This document shows, piece by piece, positions 11,605 through 23,240 of a stretch of 64,000 nt of DNA (position 1 is the stretch's first letter; every line of letters starts with the position of its first letter). The notes under the pieces are model-generated. The model had not been told where the DNA came from, made no database searches, and saw only the letters and a list, made by a program, of their open reading frames with translations. The stretch comes from Megaleporinus macrocephalus (Eukaryota > Chordata > Actinopteri > Characiformes > Anostomidae). The stretch covers positions 5,435,864 to 5,499,863 of the forward strand of contig CM038705.1 in the NCBI GenBank assembly GCA_021613375.1, given 5' to 3'. The translations under genes were made by a program, and so were the position numbers.

Positions 11605-12145
11605 TAGTGTGTGTGATGTGTAGCGTGTTGTAGTGTCTGTGTGTAGTAAAGGTGTGTTTTGTAATCAGTGTGTGTAGCGTGTGTGTAGTAAAGGTGTGTT
11701 TTGTAATCAGTGTGTGTAGCGTGTGTGTAGTGAAGGTGTGTTTTGTAATCAGTGTATGTAGTGTGTGTGTAGTGAAGGTGTGCTTTGTAATCAGTGTGTG
11801 TAGCGTGTGTGTAGTAAAGGTGTGTTTTGTAATCAGTGTGCGTAGCGTGTGTGTAGTAAAGGTGTGTTTTGTAATCAGTGTGTGAAGTGTGTGTCGTGAA
11901 GGTGTGTTTTGTAATCAGTGTGTGTAGCGTGTGTGTAGTGAAGGTGTGTTTTGTAATCAGTGTATGTAGTGTGTGTGTAGTGAAGGTGTGCTTTGTAATC
12001 AGTGTGTGTAGCGTGTGTGTAGTGAAGGTGTGTTTTGTAATCAGTGTGTGTAGCGTTTGTAGTGAAGGTGTTTTGTAATCAGTGTGTGTGGTGTCTGTGT
12101 GTAGTGAAGGTGTGTTTTCTATTCAGTGTTTTAGTGTGTGTGAGT
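11605..12145. repeat. 42-bp minisatellite
   Basis: The unit contains AAGGTGTGTTTTGTAATCAG and a GTGTGTAG stretch. Consecutive landmarks at 11648 and 11690 give a 42-bp period over about 12 units. Because 42 is divisible by three and the unit has no stop in one frame, it yields two artefactual open frames with a 14-residue repeat. Confidence 0.92.
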
Positions 12146-12149
12146 ACTG

Positions 12150-12530
12150 AGAATTTCTAGAATTCCACCTTTTATTTCTACAAGTCCACCTTAAGTATTT
12201 AGTGATCAACCTTAAATATTTAGTACTCCACCTTCATTTCCTATGACTCCACATATAATTTCTACAACTCCACCTTAAATTTCCACAAGTCCACCTTAAA
12301 TTTCTTCAATTCCACCTTAAATTTCCACAACTCCACCTTAAATTCCTATAACTCCACCTTAAATTTCTACAATTCCAACTTAAATTTCCACAACTCCACC
12401 TTAAATTCCTATAACTCCACCTTAAATTCCTGTAACTCCACCTTTAATTCCTATAACTCCACCTTAAATTTCTACAATTACACTCTAAATTCCTGTAACT
12501 CCACCTTAAATTCCTGTAACTAATAGGTAC
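12150..12530. repeat. 21-bp minisatellite (CTCCACCTTAAATTCCTATAA type)
   Basis: A degenerate array directly after the 42-bp array; consecutive CTCCACC landmarks at 12436 and 12457 give 21 bp. About 16-18 units. Confidence 0.88.
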
Positions 12531-12570
12531 TGCTGGGGTCGGGGGTCAATTTTCCAGCCAGGCAAAGTAT

Positions 12571-13195
12571 TGTAGTGTATTACAGTCTGTCAGAATGACT
12601 GTGTAGATCATATAAACATTATAGACGCTTTTTAAATATAAAACAATAGAAGTTATATCGCCCCCTACACTTCCTGTAGTGTATTACAGTCTGTCAGAAT
12701 GACTGTGTAGATCATATAAACATTATAGACACTTTTTAAATATAAAACAATAGACATTATATCGCCCCCTACACTTCCTGTAGTGTATTCCAGTCTGTCA
12801 GAATGACTGTGTAGATCATATAAACATTATAGACACTTTTTAAATATAAAACAATAGAAGTTATATCGCCCCCTACACTTCATGTAGTGTATTACAGTCT
12901 GTCAGAATGACTGTGTAGATCATATAAACATTATAGACACTTTTTAAATATAAAACAATAGATGTTATATCGCCCCCTACACTTCCTGTAGTGTATTACA
13001 GTCTGTCAGAATGACTGTGTAGATCATATAAACATTATAGACACTTTTTAAATATAAAACAATAGAAGTTATATCGCCCCCTACACTTCCTGTAGTGTAT
13101 TACAGTCTGTCAGAATGACTGTGTGGATCATTTATACATTACAGATGCTTTTTTAATATAAAGCAATAGAAGTTATATCACCCCCTACACTTACA
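12571..13195. repeat. 104-bp tandem array, six units
   Basis: TGTAGTGTATTACAGTCTGT starts at 12571, 12675, 12779 (one mismatch), 12883, 12987 and 13091, an exact 104-bp period. Units are over 95% alike apart from the more diverged last one. The array is followed by an inverted partial unit at 13203-13262, so the unit seems to carry one terminus of an inverted-repeat element. Confidence 0.93.
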
Positions 13196-13202
13196 ATCGG
13201 GA

Positions 13203-13262
13203 TCATAATGTTCATGTGATCCACACAATCATTCTGACAGATTGTAATACACTGCAGGAAGT
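13203..13262 (-). repeat. Inverted partial copy of the 104-bp unit
   Basis: Read on the minus strand it gives CTTCCTGCAGTGTATTACAA followed by TCTGTCAGAATGATTGTG, matching the start of the 104-bp unit. It could be the opposite terminal inverted repeat of a small transposon. Confidence 0.75.
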
Positions 13263-13269
13263 ATATGAG

Positions 13270-14137
13270 TATATACAGCACCTTATCAGCACCTTATAAT
13301 CAGAAAAAGTAGTTAAAGTCTATTAGAAATGCAAACGGATGATTTATAATGACCTCAGTATTTCTACATTCACTGCCCCCAGGTTGTGCATTGGGTCCAG
13401 TACTGATGTTATAAATACAGTGCTGTTTAAAGACACCCCTCATTGCCCCCTCTATCAGCACAGAGATGCAAACTGTGGAGAAAAGAAAACAATACATTGT
13501 CGGTTTATGAAGCACTGCATGTCGCAATAGCTTTCTTTAGCTGCTGGGCTGTCAGCGTGCAGCTTGAGTAGATCCATCACGAGGCATTTGCTTGTTTTGG
13601 GTGTTGCGTAACGGCCTGGACGTCAACATGTCCCTCACTTTCGGATCTCCGGGACACTCTGCGCTGATCTGAAACTCGGAGCTCCAGTTACACAATGAAA
13701 GAAGGGTTTCATGTGTGCTGATCTTCAGGGCTTCGCTGCTGCCTGCCACGCTAATCTGTGCGTGTAATAACACATGTAATTACGCCCTATGGAATAACCA
13801 CTTACTCTAAACAATAGCTGCCTCACCATGTGCACCGTGCGGTGGATATATGTGCCTCCTGAGCCTACATGTGTAACAGTGCTGTTACCCAAACACACCA
13901 ATACTGCTTTCCTGCTGAATCTCCTGATTTACTCTGTACACTCAGGGTCTCCGGGCAGATACCTTCACTCCTGGGTTCCTGTACTGGGATGGAGAAATAC
14001 ACAGAAACTTCAACCTGAAAGTTCAGCTGATGTTTCAGAAACATGTTTAAAATATAACAAAATGACTTTAAATAATTGGTGGTCTTTCACTTTAATAACA
14101 CAAATCAAAGGATTTTTCATGCTACTGAACATATATA
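13270..14137. other. Intergenic, non-repetitive
   Basis: No gene is supported. The part 13540-13830 has mixed composition and unique sequence and is a reasonable target for a conservation test. A frame starting at 13828 stays open only because it runs into the 31-bp array. Confidence 0.4.
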
Positions 14138-14935
14138 CCCCACAGACCTTCTTTATAGCTGTTTATATTAACAAGAATCTTCTTTACAGCTGTTTATATG
14201 GACAACAATCTTCTTTACAACAGTTTCTATGGACAACAATCTTCTTTACAACAGTTTCTATGGACAACAATCTTCTTTACAGCTGTTTATACGGACAACA
14301 ACCTTCTTTACAACAGTTTCTATGGACAACAACCTTTTTTACAGCTGTTTATATTAACAAGAATCTTCTTTACAGCTTTTTATATGGACAACAATCTTCT
14401 TTACAGCTGTTTATATGGACAACAACCTTCTTTACAGCTGTTTATATGGACAACAATCTTCTTTACAGCTGTTTGTATGGACAACAATCTTCTTTACAGC
14501 TGTTTATATGGACAACAACCTTCTTTACAGCTGTTTATATGAACAGCAATCTTCTTTACAGCTGTTTGTATGGACAACATTGTTTTTACTGCTGTTTCTA
14601 TGTACCAGAACTTTCTATACAGCTGTTTATATGAACAACAATCTCCTTTACAGCTGTTTATATAGACCACAACCTTTTTTACAGCTGTTTATATGGACAA
14701 CATTCTTTTTACAGCTGTTTATATGTACCAGAACTTTCTATAAAGCTGTTTATATGGACAACAACCTTCTTTACAGCTGTTTATATGAACAACAACCTTC
14801 TTTACAGCTGTTTATATAGACATTAACTTTCTTTACAACTGTTTATATAGACATTAACCTTCTTTACAGCCGTGTATATAGACATTAACCTCCTGTACAG
14901 ATGTGTATATGGACATTAACCTTCTTTACAGCTGT
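14138..14935. repeat. 31-bp minisatellite, locus 1
   Basis: The unit is like TCTTTACAGCTGTTTATATG plus GACAACAACCT. TTACAGCTG at 14401 and 14432 gives 31 bp. About 26 units. Three units make 93 bp, so all three frames of one strand cycle through the same 31-residue peptide and produce false open frames. Confidence 0.93.
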
Positions 14936-16078
14936 TTTATCTTCATGGCTGTGAGATTAGACCAGTTAGGACTGTCCTGGCTTCACAAGCGTCAATCCTT
15001 AGAATCCAGCAGGCCTTTTCTCGCTTACGCCTTCACCAACAAGACGACTGGAAGGGCCTCTTCTAACACAGCTGCCATAGAGGTTTCGAGGGTTACTGTT
15101 CAGAAGTGCTGCTGGTGGTCATTTGGCTGCTCACTGACTACAACGAGTGCCTGACCTTCGCCTGACATCCCACACCAAGTATTGCACCTCTCGTCCAAGA
15201 TGCGCTCTGGGTCTTCTCCTGGTGTGAGAAGAACGACTCTGCAAGCCGCCCACAACGAGCAGAGCCCTCCACCCCAGTGACCTAATCACACCATTAAACA
15301 TTGCAACATCAGGGCTGCCGCTGGAAGCAGCACCGGCGCCGTTGCCGCGTTGCGGCTGGCAGCTGGTTCTGAGACCGGCGTTTACGGGAAGGTCACCGCG
15401 AGACTGGAGCGAGTTAGCAAGACAAGAGCACCTTGACCTCATAATCCAGTTCGGTTCTCCAACTCCACTGGTTTCCCAGGACCCATAAGCTTCGATGAAC
15501 ATCTCGGCAAAAGATCATTATTCATTTTGGATGGAGATTTGACAGCCAAGGGTGACGTAGAGGTAAACGAGTACAGAGGTTTTGGGAAACAATTCAAAAT
15601 CTCATATAACGAATGGGGCTCTTATGAGGTTCTTCGCACAACAGCGATTGAGCTGAATGTCCAAAAGACACGGAACAATCCTGATATGAGCATTAAGACC
15701 ACGTCACCACCAGCACGTTCAATTGCAGCTTCTATGTTAAAGTAGAGAAGCTGAGCTTCCTGACCGTGTGCCATACGTAGCACTGAGGATCACGTTTTCC
15801 TGAGAAATCCTGATCTTCTCTACATCTCAGTCAGATGTATTGCCCACCCATTCTTTTACACTTTAGTCGTGTCCTGTCAGTTCAAACCGATGACCTTCTG
15901 GTGACAAGGCTGGTTCTCTGAGCTCCAACCTGGTCAGAATTTCAGTTACTGTGAATAGCTAAACCAGTAGAAGCAGAAGGCTGCGAAAACAGTAATCAGT
16001 AGTGTTGAACGTGGTAACAAATCAAGTGAAGGTGATATTAATTTAACTGATTAATGAATTAATTGATAAATAGATATA
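14936..16078. other. Non-repetitive segment, no gene supported
   Basis: GC-richer between about 14980 and 15500. A 123-residue minus frame (15131-15502) and a 72-residue plus frame (15527-15745) are open but show no recognisable domain or signal. They might be exon fragments or chance; I favour chance. Confidence 0.4.
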
Positions 16079-16316
16079 AGCTGATAGTTTAAAAGTCTTT
16101 ATCTGATCAATAAGTGTATGTTCACCAGTAAGAACAGCAGATCTGATTAGAACAGATGTAAATAATCATACATACAATATAAAGTAACATGAATATGTTA
16201 TTGTGAGAGAAGTAGATCAGATCTTGAGCTCCAGTTTGAAGAACAAAGTGTAGTTCCAGATTTCTCCTGGATGCCCCAGACATTGTATGAATGTGTTCAG
16301 TTCCTTCAGTAGCAAG
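16079..16316 (-). mobile_element. R1 dispersed repeat, copy 2
   Basis: The reverse complement matches 430-660 closely, sharing the GATCAGATCTTGAGCTCCAG and TCTCCTGGATGCCCCAGACA phrases (plus-strand reading here). Confidence 0.8.
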
Positions 16317-16349
16317 TGATAAATATATAATCATATTTCTATGGATATT

Positions 16350-16520
16350 TTTGGGTATGGGTACATATTTCTACAGCTGTTTCTATAGGTACCAACCTTC
16401 TTTACATCTGTTTTTACACATACCAACCATATCTACAGCTGTTTCCATGAATACCAGCCTTCTTTATTGTTACTGCTATGGATTCCAGTCTTCTTTACAG
16501 TTGCTTCTATAGAAACCAGC
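16350..16520. repeat. 31-bp minisatellite, locus 2a
   Basis: About five diverged units of the type TTTCTATGGATACCAACCTT plus CTTTACAGCTG, the same family as 14138-14935. Confidence 0.8.
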
Positions 16521-16524
16521 CTTA

Positions 16525-16733
16525 ATTTAGTTTAAAGCAACTTCAGAATGAGAAATTAAAGATATATATTTTAAGTATAAGCTCATTTTTGCAGTGTAGC
16601 TGCTTTGTTGTTCTAAACCAATAAAAACAAGACAGAAAGGTCCATTGTGTGGATGCAGCACATTTAGCTTTGTGCCGATTCACGTTTCAGGCTCTAAATT
16701 ACAGAACAGATTCCGTCGTGTTCTGTTGGTGAC
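16525..16733 (+). repeat. Duplicated flank, copy 1 (partner 20191-20425)
   Basis: It shares GCTGCTTTGTTGTTCTAAAC, TTTAGCTTTGTGCCGATTCA (one change in the partner) and TTTCAGGCTCTAAA with the partner. Both lie at an edge of 31-bp repeats, so the array and its flank were duplicated together. Confidence 0.75.
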
Positions 16734-16734
16734 C

Positions 16735-16925
16735 TACCTTCTTTATGACTGTTTCTATGAATGCCTATCTTCTTTACAGCTGTTTCTGTGGATACCAACT
16801 TTCTTTATGACTGTTTCTGTGGATGCCCACCTTCTTTACAGCCGTTTCTATAGATACCAAACTTCTTAACAGTTGTTTCTATGGATACCGGTATTCTTTA
16901 ATGCTGTTTCTATGGATTCATTGCA
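16735..16925. repeat. 31-bp minisatellite, locus 2b
   Basis: About six units, for example TTTCTATGGATACCGGTATT and TTTCTGTGGATGCCCACCTT. Confidence 0.8.
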
Positions 16926-16929
16926 TGAA

Positions 16930-17090
16930 TTTCCAAATGAACTGACCAATAGAATGGCTCAAAATCAACTTAGAACAAATTCTGGTTCCATTGACTTCCA
17001 TTGAAGGTAAAGCCTTACATTAAAGGTTTTTGTCCTCTTTTCAGAAGTTTCAATTTTGGAGATAACTCGCTTTTCTTTGGCCAGCGATGA
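16930..17090 (-). mobile_element. R3 dispersed repeat, copy 2
   Basis: It carries ATTCTGGTTCCATTGACTTC, the reverse complement of the R3 core, and TTTGTCCTCTTTTCAGAAG, matching the CAGGAGAGGACAAAA side. Confidence 0.65.
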
Positions 17091-17817
17091 AATATAAAAC
17101 ATATCTCCAAGTATCCCCAGAATGATAGCTTTACAGCGTAGGACAAAAACGTTCTTTAATTTCCGTGTAGGTTAATGGAAGGAATGTTCTTAAAAGCATT
17201 TTTGGAGCAAGTTGGGTTTGTGAGCTTCGAGATCCCCCTGTGTAATATATCCCCCAAGTTACAGTCCAAAATGTAAAGATCACCCTGTTTTAGGCCTGGA
17301 CTCTTCTGAAGCGTTACAGAAATAATAGACGTAATAATAGTAATAATTAAGGAATTAAATATTAGGACTTCACGGGAAGAGTTTACGGCTGTGGGCATAT
17401 AGGACAGTCAGAGTAAAACCCTCAGACTTAGTTTTGGCTCGTTCAGTCCTGAATCAAGCAGTTCATGAACAATGCAGGTTTTGTTCCAAATCAACGTCCT
17501 CCACCAAACGTCCCATGTTCTGTCCACACAGAACGCGGGAACTTGGTTGAGGCCGTCCAGCAATGTGCGTACAACTGTGGAACAGAGTTCGGGGAGATTT
17601 GGTGCATGTCCACAGCGTGTCCAGTGGTCAAGATGGACCAGGCTGGGTAAACAGAAGAGGGGGGTTTAATGTGTTTAGTCCTGCGCTGGCTGTAATTAAG
17701 AGGAACTGACTGTGACCATGCTTCTCTTTTCCCAGTCCTCCGTCCACACGAACGCAAAACATCAATTACAGCCCTGGTGAAGCTGCATAAGCCCCCTATT
17801 TTCTGCCCTTATCCCAG
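17091..17817. other. Intergenic, no gene recognised
   Basis: Three overlapping short frames between 17465 and 17757 have no domain. The stretch around 17440-17760 is unique in the window. Confidence 0.4.
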
Positions 17818-18133
17818 AAGGATATCAATCAATCAACCTTTATTTTCACTCGGGAGTGTATTGAGGAAGTCTCTCATTTACAAAGTCGCCGAGCAGTCCA
17901 ATTTTTGAATAAACAGGGGTCAAAAATAAATGAAAAAAGTACTTAAAATGTAAAAGAAACAATAAAATCATAGACAAAATTAAGATAAATCGTAAAAGAA
18001 AAACAAATAAAAACTAAGAAACTAAGGCCAAGATTAAGACAAAAGTAAAAAATAGGTTAATAAAAAAACATAAGTATAGGAGTAAAACTTAAATAGTATT
18101 AGAAATAATTATAAAAAATTATAATAATGTGAC

Positions 18134-18180
<47 letters not shown>

Positions 18181-18625
18181 GAAGAGTAATACAAATCAAG
18201 ATCAAGATAAAAAAGAAAAAACCCAAAATCAATTAAAATTAAAATACAAAAAAACAACTGAATATCAATATATATATATATATATATATATGTACACCCC
18301 TCCGTAGCACCCCCCCTTCCCCCAGCCCTATCCTTGTCATCTCCGGAGACGTAGGCTCCTCAGCTTCATCCAGCGTTCTCCAGATTTCATGCACATGTGT
18401 CATCTTCTCCGAACGCCATCCGACCAGGACCCATCCCGAGCTTGTCTTTCATCAGCGAGGTTATGAAAACAGGCCGGAATATGTATCTGTAATATTTCCT
18501 ACACGCCTGGACGCTGACCAACAGCATGATCCAGAGATTACGCTGAGAATCCCGGATGTGGCTGGAAGCCAGATGAGGAACATGTGAACATGTTTGCTGA
18601 AGAGCTCTTCTACGTGGTTCCACTT
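17818..18625 (-). pseudogene. Probable LINE 3' end with ATTG-repeat tail
   Basis: On the minus strand the left edge reads GAGTGAAAATAAAGG then TTGATTGATTGAT. An AATAAA signal followed by a short ATTG repeat is typical of the 3' ends of several fish LINEs. Upstream of it on that strand lies a long T-rich region (17890-18290, with AAT and AT microsatellites at 18138-18179 and 18268-18292). Further up is a frame (18387-18623) containing LWIMLLVSVQACRKYYRYIF, which might be coding debris of the same element. The tail is the firmer part; the coding assignment is a guess. Confidence 0.4.
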
Positions 18626-19189
18626 CACGGCCGTGAGATGCGCCGCTGATTTATTGTCATGTATGTACAGTGTGTATATCATATTATCTAATATGGGACC
18701 ATATATCATAAAGGAAACACGGGTCCCATTAAAAATGACCTTAAATCTAAATCAGTTTGTGTCCAGAGCTCAAAAGCTCCTCTGAATGAAAAACAAGAAA
18801 TAGGGACAGTTCTGTCGTTTCCTCAGAGGTTTACAGTTACAGTCTTTCTTCTTCACAGACGTTGTGTTTAAAGCTGTTTGTGGGTCAGTAGTGGACTGAG
18901 TGACCAGCAGTGTGACTCATGTTCATTAATTAAAGTTGTTAAAGGGAATGAGTGTAATTTGAAAACCCAGGCTGGCGCAGTTCCTCCTGCAGTCAGTCGT
19001 CACTCGTACCACCAGCTGAAGGTCTGAACTCATTATGCATTATGATGTAAGACTATAGACACAGTTATATAACAGCAGCATGAGCAGGTTCTGAGACGTG
19101 ATGTCTGGTGTGAAGTATTCATACATCGAAACTATAAAACTGAAATATCACACAAAACACAACAACCTGCACACTGTAATATAGATTAC
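18626..19189. other. Intergenic, no feature recognised
   Basis: Unique sequence with only short, shadow-like frames. Confidence 0.4.
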
Positions 19190-20190
19190 AATCTTATTTA
19201 AGGCTGTTACCAGGGATACTGGACTTCTATACTGCAGTTTTTATGCATACCAGCCCTCTTTACAGCTGTTTCTATGGATACCAACTTTCTTTATGACTGT
19301 TTCTATGGATGCCCACCTTCTTTATAGCTCTTTCTATAGATACCAAGCATCTTTATAGTTGTTTCTATGGATACTAGTATTCTTTAATGCTGTTTCTATG
19401 AATACCAGACTTGTACAACCATTTCCATGGATATTAAACTTCTTTATGACTGTTTCTATGGATGCCCATCTTCTTTACAGCTGTTTCTATGGATATCAAC
19501 ATTCTTTATGACTGTTTCTATGGATGCCCACCTCCTTTACAGCTGTTTCTATAGAAAGCAAACGTCTTTACAGTTGTTTCTATGGATACCAGTATTCTTT
19601 AATGCTGTTTCTATGGATACCAGACTTATGTACAGTCGTTTTCCATGGATACTAAACTTCTCTACAGCTGTTTCCATGGATACCAACCCTTTTTATGATT
19701 GTTTCTATGGTTGCCAACCTTCCTTATGACTGTTTCTATGGATACCAGCCTTATCTACAGCTGTTTCTAGACATAGCAACCTTCTTTACAGCTGTTTCCA
19801 CGGATACCAACCTTCTTTATAACTATTTCTATGGTTACCAGCCTTATCTACAGCTGTTTCTAGGCATACCAACCTCCTTTACAGCTGTTTCCATGGATAC
19901 CAACCTTCTTTATGACTGTTTCTATGAATACCAACCTTCTTTATGGCTGCTTCTATGAATACCAGCCTTCTCTATAGCTGTTTCTATGGACACTAACTCT
20001 CTCTACAGCTGTTTCTACTGCTGTTTCATCTTTAAGACTGTTTCTATGGAAACCAGCCTTCTTTAGAGATGTTTCTGTGGACACCATTGTTTGTTACAGC
20101 TGTTTCTATGGATGCCAAGCTTCTTTATAACTTTTTCTATGGATACCAACCTTCTTCACAGGCGTTTCTGTGAAAACCAGCTGTTCATGT
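19190..20190. repeat. 31-bp minisatellite, locus 3
   Basis: About 32 units built on TTTCTATGGATACCAACCTT plus CTTTACAGCTG, with TTTATGACTG variants. It is the same family and period as 14138-14935 but a different unit subtype (GGATACC rather than GGACAAC). Confidence 0.92.
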
Positions 20191-20425
20191 TAGAAACAAT
20201 AGTAATGAATGAGAGATCTAAGATAAATATTCTAAATATAAGACGGTTTTATTTGCGAAGATATCATTTGTTTTGTGCGGTGTCGCTGCTTTGTTGTTCT
20301 AAACCACTACAAACAAGTCGGAAGTGTCTGTTGTGTGGATGTGGCACATCTAGCTTTGTGCTGATTCACATTTCAGGCTCTAAACTAGAGAACAGATTTA
20401 AAGCGAATTCCCAAAGTGCTGAGTA
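20191..20425 (+). repeat. Duplicated flank, copy 2 (partner 16525-16733)
   Basis: It matches the partner over about 200 bases and lies next to the third 31-bp array, in the same relative position. Confidence 0.75.
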
Positions 20426-20556
20426 AATCACTGATTTGAATAAACGCTGTTTAATGAAATACAACTGCGTCTGCTTCAACGTGGCACAAGCATGTGTTTA
20501 ACCACTGTCTCCGGAACAGTCAGACCACATTCTGTCCTGCCATCCCAACGGCTGGC

Positions 20557-20660
20557 ATATTCATGTTACTTTGTATTGTGTTTATGCTTATTTACATCTG
20601 TTCTAATCATATCTTACTGGTGAGGATACACGTATTGATAAGATGAAGACTTTTAAAGAC
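20557..20660 (+). mobile_element. R1 dispersed repeat, short fragment
   Basis: It starts ATATTCATGTTACTTTGTAT and continues ATTTACATCTGTTCTAATCA, matching the downstream part of R1. Confidence 0.75.
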
Positions 20661-20776
20661 TTCTGCACAGCCGTGTATGTAGGGCAGTGGTATTTAAGTA
20701 CAAATACTTTGTTACCTTACTTACTTAGAAATGTTGGTTATTTATACTTTACTGAAGTAATTATTACTATTCTATT

Positions 20777-21650
20777 CCTTACATTTACACTCCATTATCA
20801 GTACTTTCTACTCCTTACATTTACACTCCATTATCAGTACTTTCTACTCCTTACATTTACACTCCATTATCAGTACTTTCTACTTCTCACATTTACACTC
20901 CATTATCAGTACTTTCTATTCCTTACATTTACACTCCATTATCAGTACTTTCTACTCCTTACATTTACATTCCATTATCAGTACTTTCTACTCCTTACAT
21001 TTACACTCCATTATCAGTACTTTCTACTCCTCACATTTACACTCCATTATCTGTACTTTCTATTCCTTACATTTACACTCCATTATCAGTACTTTCTACT
21101 CCTTACATTTACACTCCATTATCAGTACTTTCTACTCCTTACATTTACACTCCATTATCAGTACTTTCTATTCCTTACATTTACACTCCATTATCAGTAC
21201 TTTCTACTCCTTACATTTACATTCCATTTTCAGTACTTTCTACTCCTTACATTTACACTCCATTATCTGTACTTTCTACTCCTTACATTTACACTCCATT
21301 ATCTGTACTTTCTATTCCTTACATTTACACTCCATTATCAGTACTTTCTACTCCTTACATTTACACTCCTTTATCAGTACTTTATACTCCTTACATTTAC
21401 ACTCCATTATCAGTACTTTCTACTCCTTACATTTACACTCCATTATCTGTACTTTCTATTCCTTACATTTACACTCCATTATCAGTACGTTATACTCCTT
21501 ACATTTACACTCCTTTATCAGTACTTTATACTCCTTACATTTACACTCCATTATCAGTACTTTATACTCCTTACATTTACACTCCTTTATCAGTACTTTA
21601 TACTCCTTACATTTACACTCCATTATCTGTAATTTCTACTCCTTACATTT
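20777..21650. repeat. 36-bp minisatellite inside the hAT-like element
   Basis: The unit CCTTACATTTACACTCCATT plus ATCAGTACTTTCTACT repeats from 20777 with a 36-bp period, about 24 units. Divisibility by three keeps a 329-residue frame (20643-21632) open with a 12-residue repeat; this is an artefact. The unit resembles the TACTCCACTACATTT segment known inside fish MITEs of this class, so the array probably grew from the element's own sequence. Confidence 0.93.
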
Positions 21651-21654
21651 TAAA

Positions 21655-22098
21655 CAGTCTTGTTATTCCTATTTCATTTACAGCTTGTTTACATTCATGT
21701 ACATTTACAGTCTAGTAAAGATTATTGATAACATGTCTTTGAAGTTTGACTTCATTACAATACTTATAGACAACTAGTCATCATATCTTCTGCTCCATGA
21801 AACACATGTTAATGTTCAGTAGCAACAGATATGCTTCTTTAATATATTTACATTGTACTAAACTACATTCATGTTCAATGGGCGTATATGCGGCTGAAAC
21901 AGGAAGCCTAGCGCATCCCAAATTTATCAACATTAACATTTTAATATAACATTATAGTCATTATGGCTTTTAGAAGAATGGGGTTTTTGGGGAGGTGGGC
22001 TAGTGCACTATAGAACCCTGTGGTGTGGCTTTTGTCACTTTTACTTTTATACTTTAAGTAGTTCTGAAAGCAGTACTTCTACACTTTTACTGGAGTAA
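21655..22098 (+). repeat. Dispersed duplicate, copy 2 (partner 4484-4957)
   Basis: See the partner. This copy lies between the 36-bp array and the right-hand part of the hAT-like element, so the shared sequence is probably interior of that family. Confidence 0.85.
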
Positions 22099-22200
22099 AA
22101 AGCTTCAGTTGATGCTTCAACTTCTACAGAAGTATATTTAAACCCTAGTATCTATACTTCTACCTGAGTAATGAATATGAATACTTCTGATACCTTTAAT

Positions 22201-23240
22201 GTAGGGAGTAAAGTTTGTGCAGCTTTTTGGATCCTTTTGGATCCTAACCCTAATATAAGCTGCAAAAGCCTTCGAGTGAGAGGAGTGATCATCAGTAGAA
22301 GAGAACAGGAGCTCAACCCATACAAAAGAATGCGATGAATGCAGAAGGAAGCAGCAGAAGTAAACGTATCAGCATGTTTAAATACTCTAATTGTGCTTAA
22401 GAGTCTGGAAATGGAGTAAATCGAGTTTAGGTCCAGTTACTACATGTCTGGTCATGCCGTGTAGTTCACCCACCCTACCCCACCCCCAAATGTGCTCTCG
22501 TTTCAGGTCTTCGGGGACGACACTGAGTGGCAAGACAGATGTGTGTACAATGGCCACTTCATCCAGCCCAGCGTTCGGGGAGGGGGGGACCGTTTTGGAC
22601 GCTTCGGTTGGTGCGGAATGCACCAAATCTGGTGAGCCATTCCAGCTACACCACACAGGATGTTGATGGTTTTTCAGAATCGGTGGGAGTCGACCAGAAC
22701 GCACCACGCGGAGCACAGACAGGCATTCATTCCATGGCTGTCGGAGCAAAACCTCAACAAAAAAAAAATGTTCGTCATGAAAAGTTCACACAGAGTAAAG
22801 ACAGCTGGTGTGGTGAAATGGTGTGAAAACTCTAAGCGTGGAATGCAGCTCACCCTGCTATAGAACTTTCATATAACCGGGTCATAGCCATGTGATTGCA
22901 GGTGGTCTGTGCTGTCGGTTCAGGCCGTGCGACGTTTAAAACGTTGTGAAGATGATGAAGGTGGAGTTGACGTCGACTGGTCCCTGATGACGTCGTGACG
23001 GAGGCCGCAGGAACGGTTTGTAAAAGGCGCCTTAAAGAATCTGGTTCCACGAGGTCTGGGTCACAGCGCTGCTCTTCAGGGAAGCAGAGATGCGAATCCT
23101 GATATGTTGTAAATTTTGGACCCAACTTGGGGGCCGAACTGCGCATCTTCACTGGAGGTCCGGAGAGCCAGAGAGAGACGTAGAGCACCGTAACTCGGCA
23201 AGAACACGAGGAACCGACATAGAACTTTACAGAACTGAAG
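22201..23240. other. Non-repetitive segment, no gene supported
   Basis: Minus frames of 120 residues (22387-22749) and 143 residues (22850-23281) are open but show no domain I recognise. The second begins in serine codons that come only from the neighbouring GAA-rich tract. Confidence 0.4.

Larger units (their letters stand above)
20689..22200 (+). mobile_element. hAT-like miniature element carrying a 36-bp array
   Basis: The left edge CAGTGGTATTTAAGTACAAA and the right-hand block CTTCTACAGAAGTATATTTA...CTACCTGAGTAATGAATATG resemble the AAGTA-rich ends of an abundant class of teleost hAT-type MITEs (CAGTGG...AAGTAC). No transposase frame is present. The 8-bp target duplication expected for hAT was not found, and the right end is not a clean inverted copy of the left, so the exact limits are uncertain. 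Confidence 0.5.

Noticed and set aside
12571..13262. CRISPR-like array
   Set aside because: Units are contiguous 104-bp tandem copies without variable spacers, in a eukaryotic context with no cas-like genes.
13828..14819. Open frames of 114-268 residues as repeat proteins
   Set aside because: A 31-bp unit cycles all three frames through the same peptide; the only non-repeat part is a short unsupported start.
15131..15502. 123-residue minus-strand frame as an exon
   Set aside because: GC-rich sequence gives few stops by chance; no domain, splice context or paralogue in the window.
20643..21632. 329-residue open frame as a gene
   Set aside because: It is produced by a 36-bp stop-free tandem repeat (a multiple of three) within a MITE; the peptide is a 12-residue repeat with no domain.
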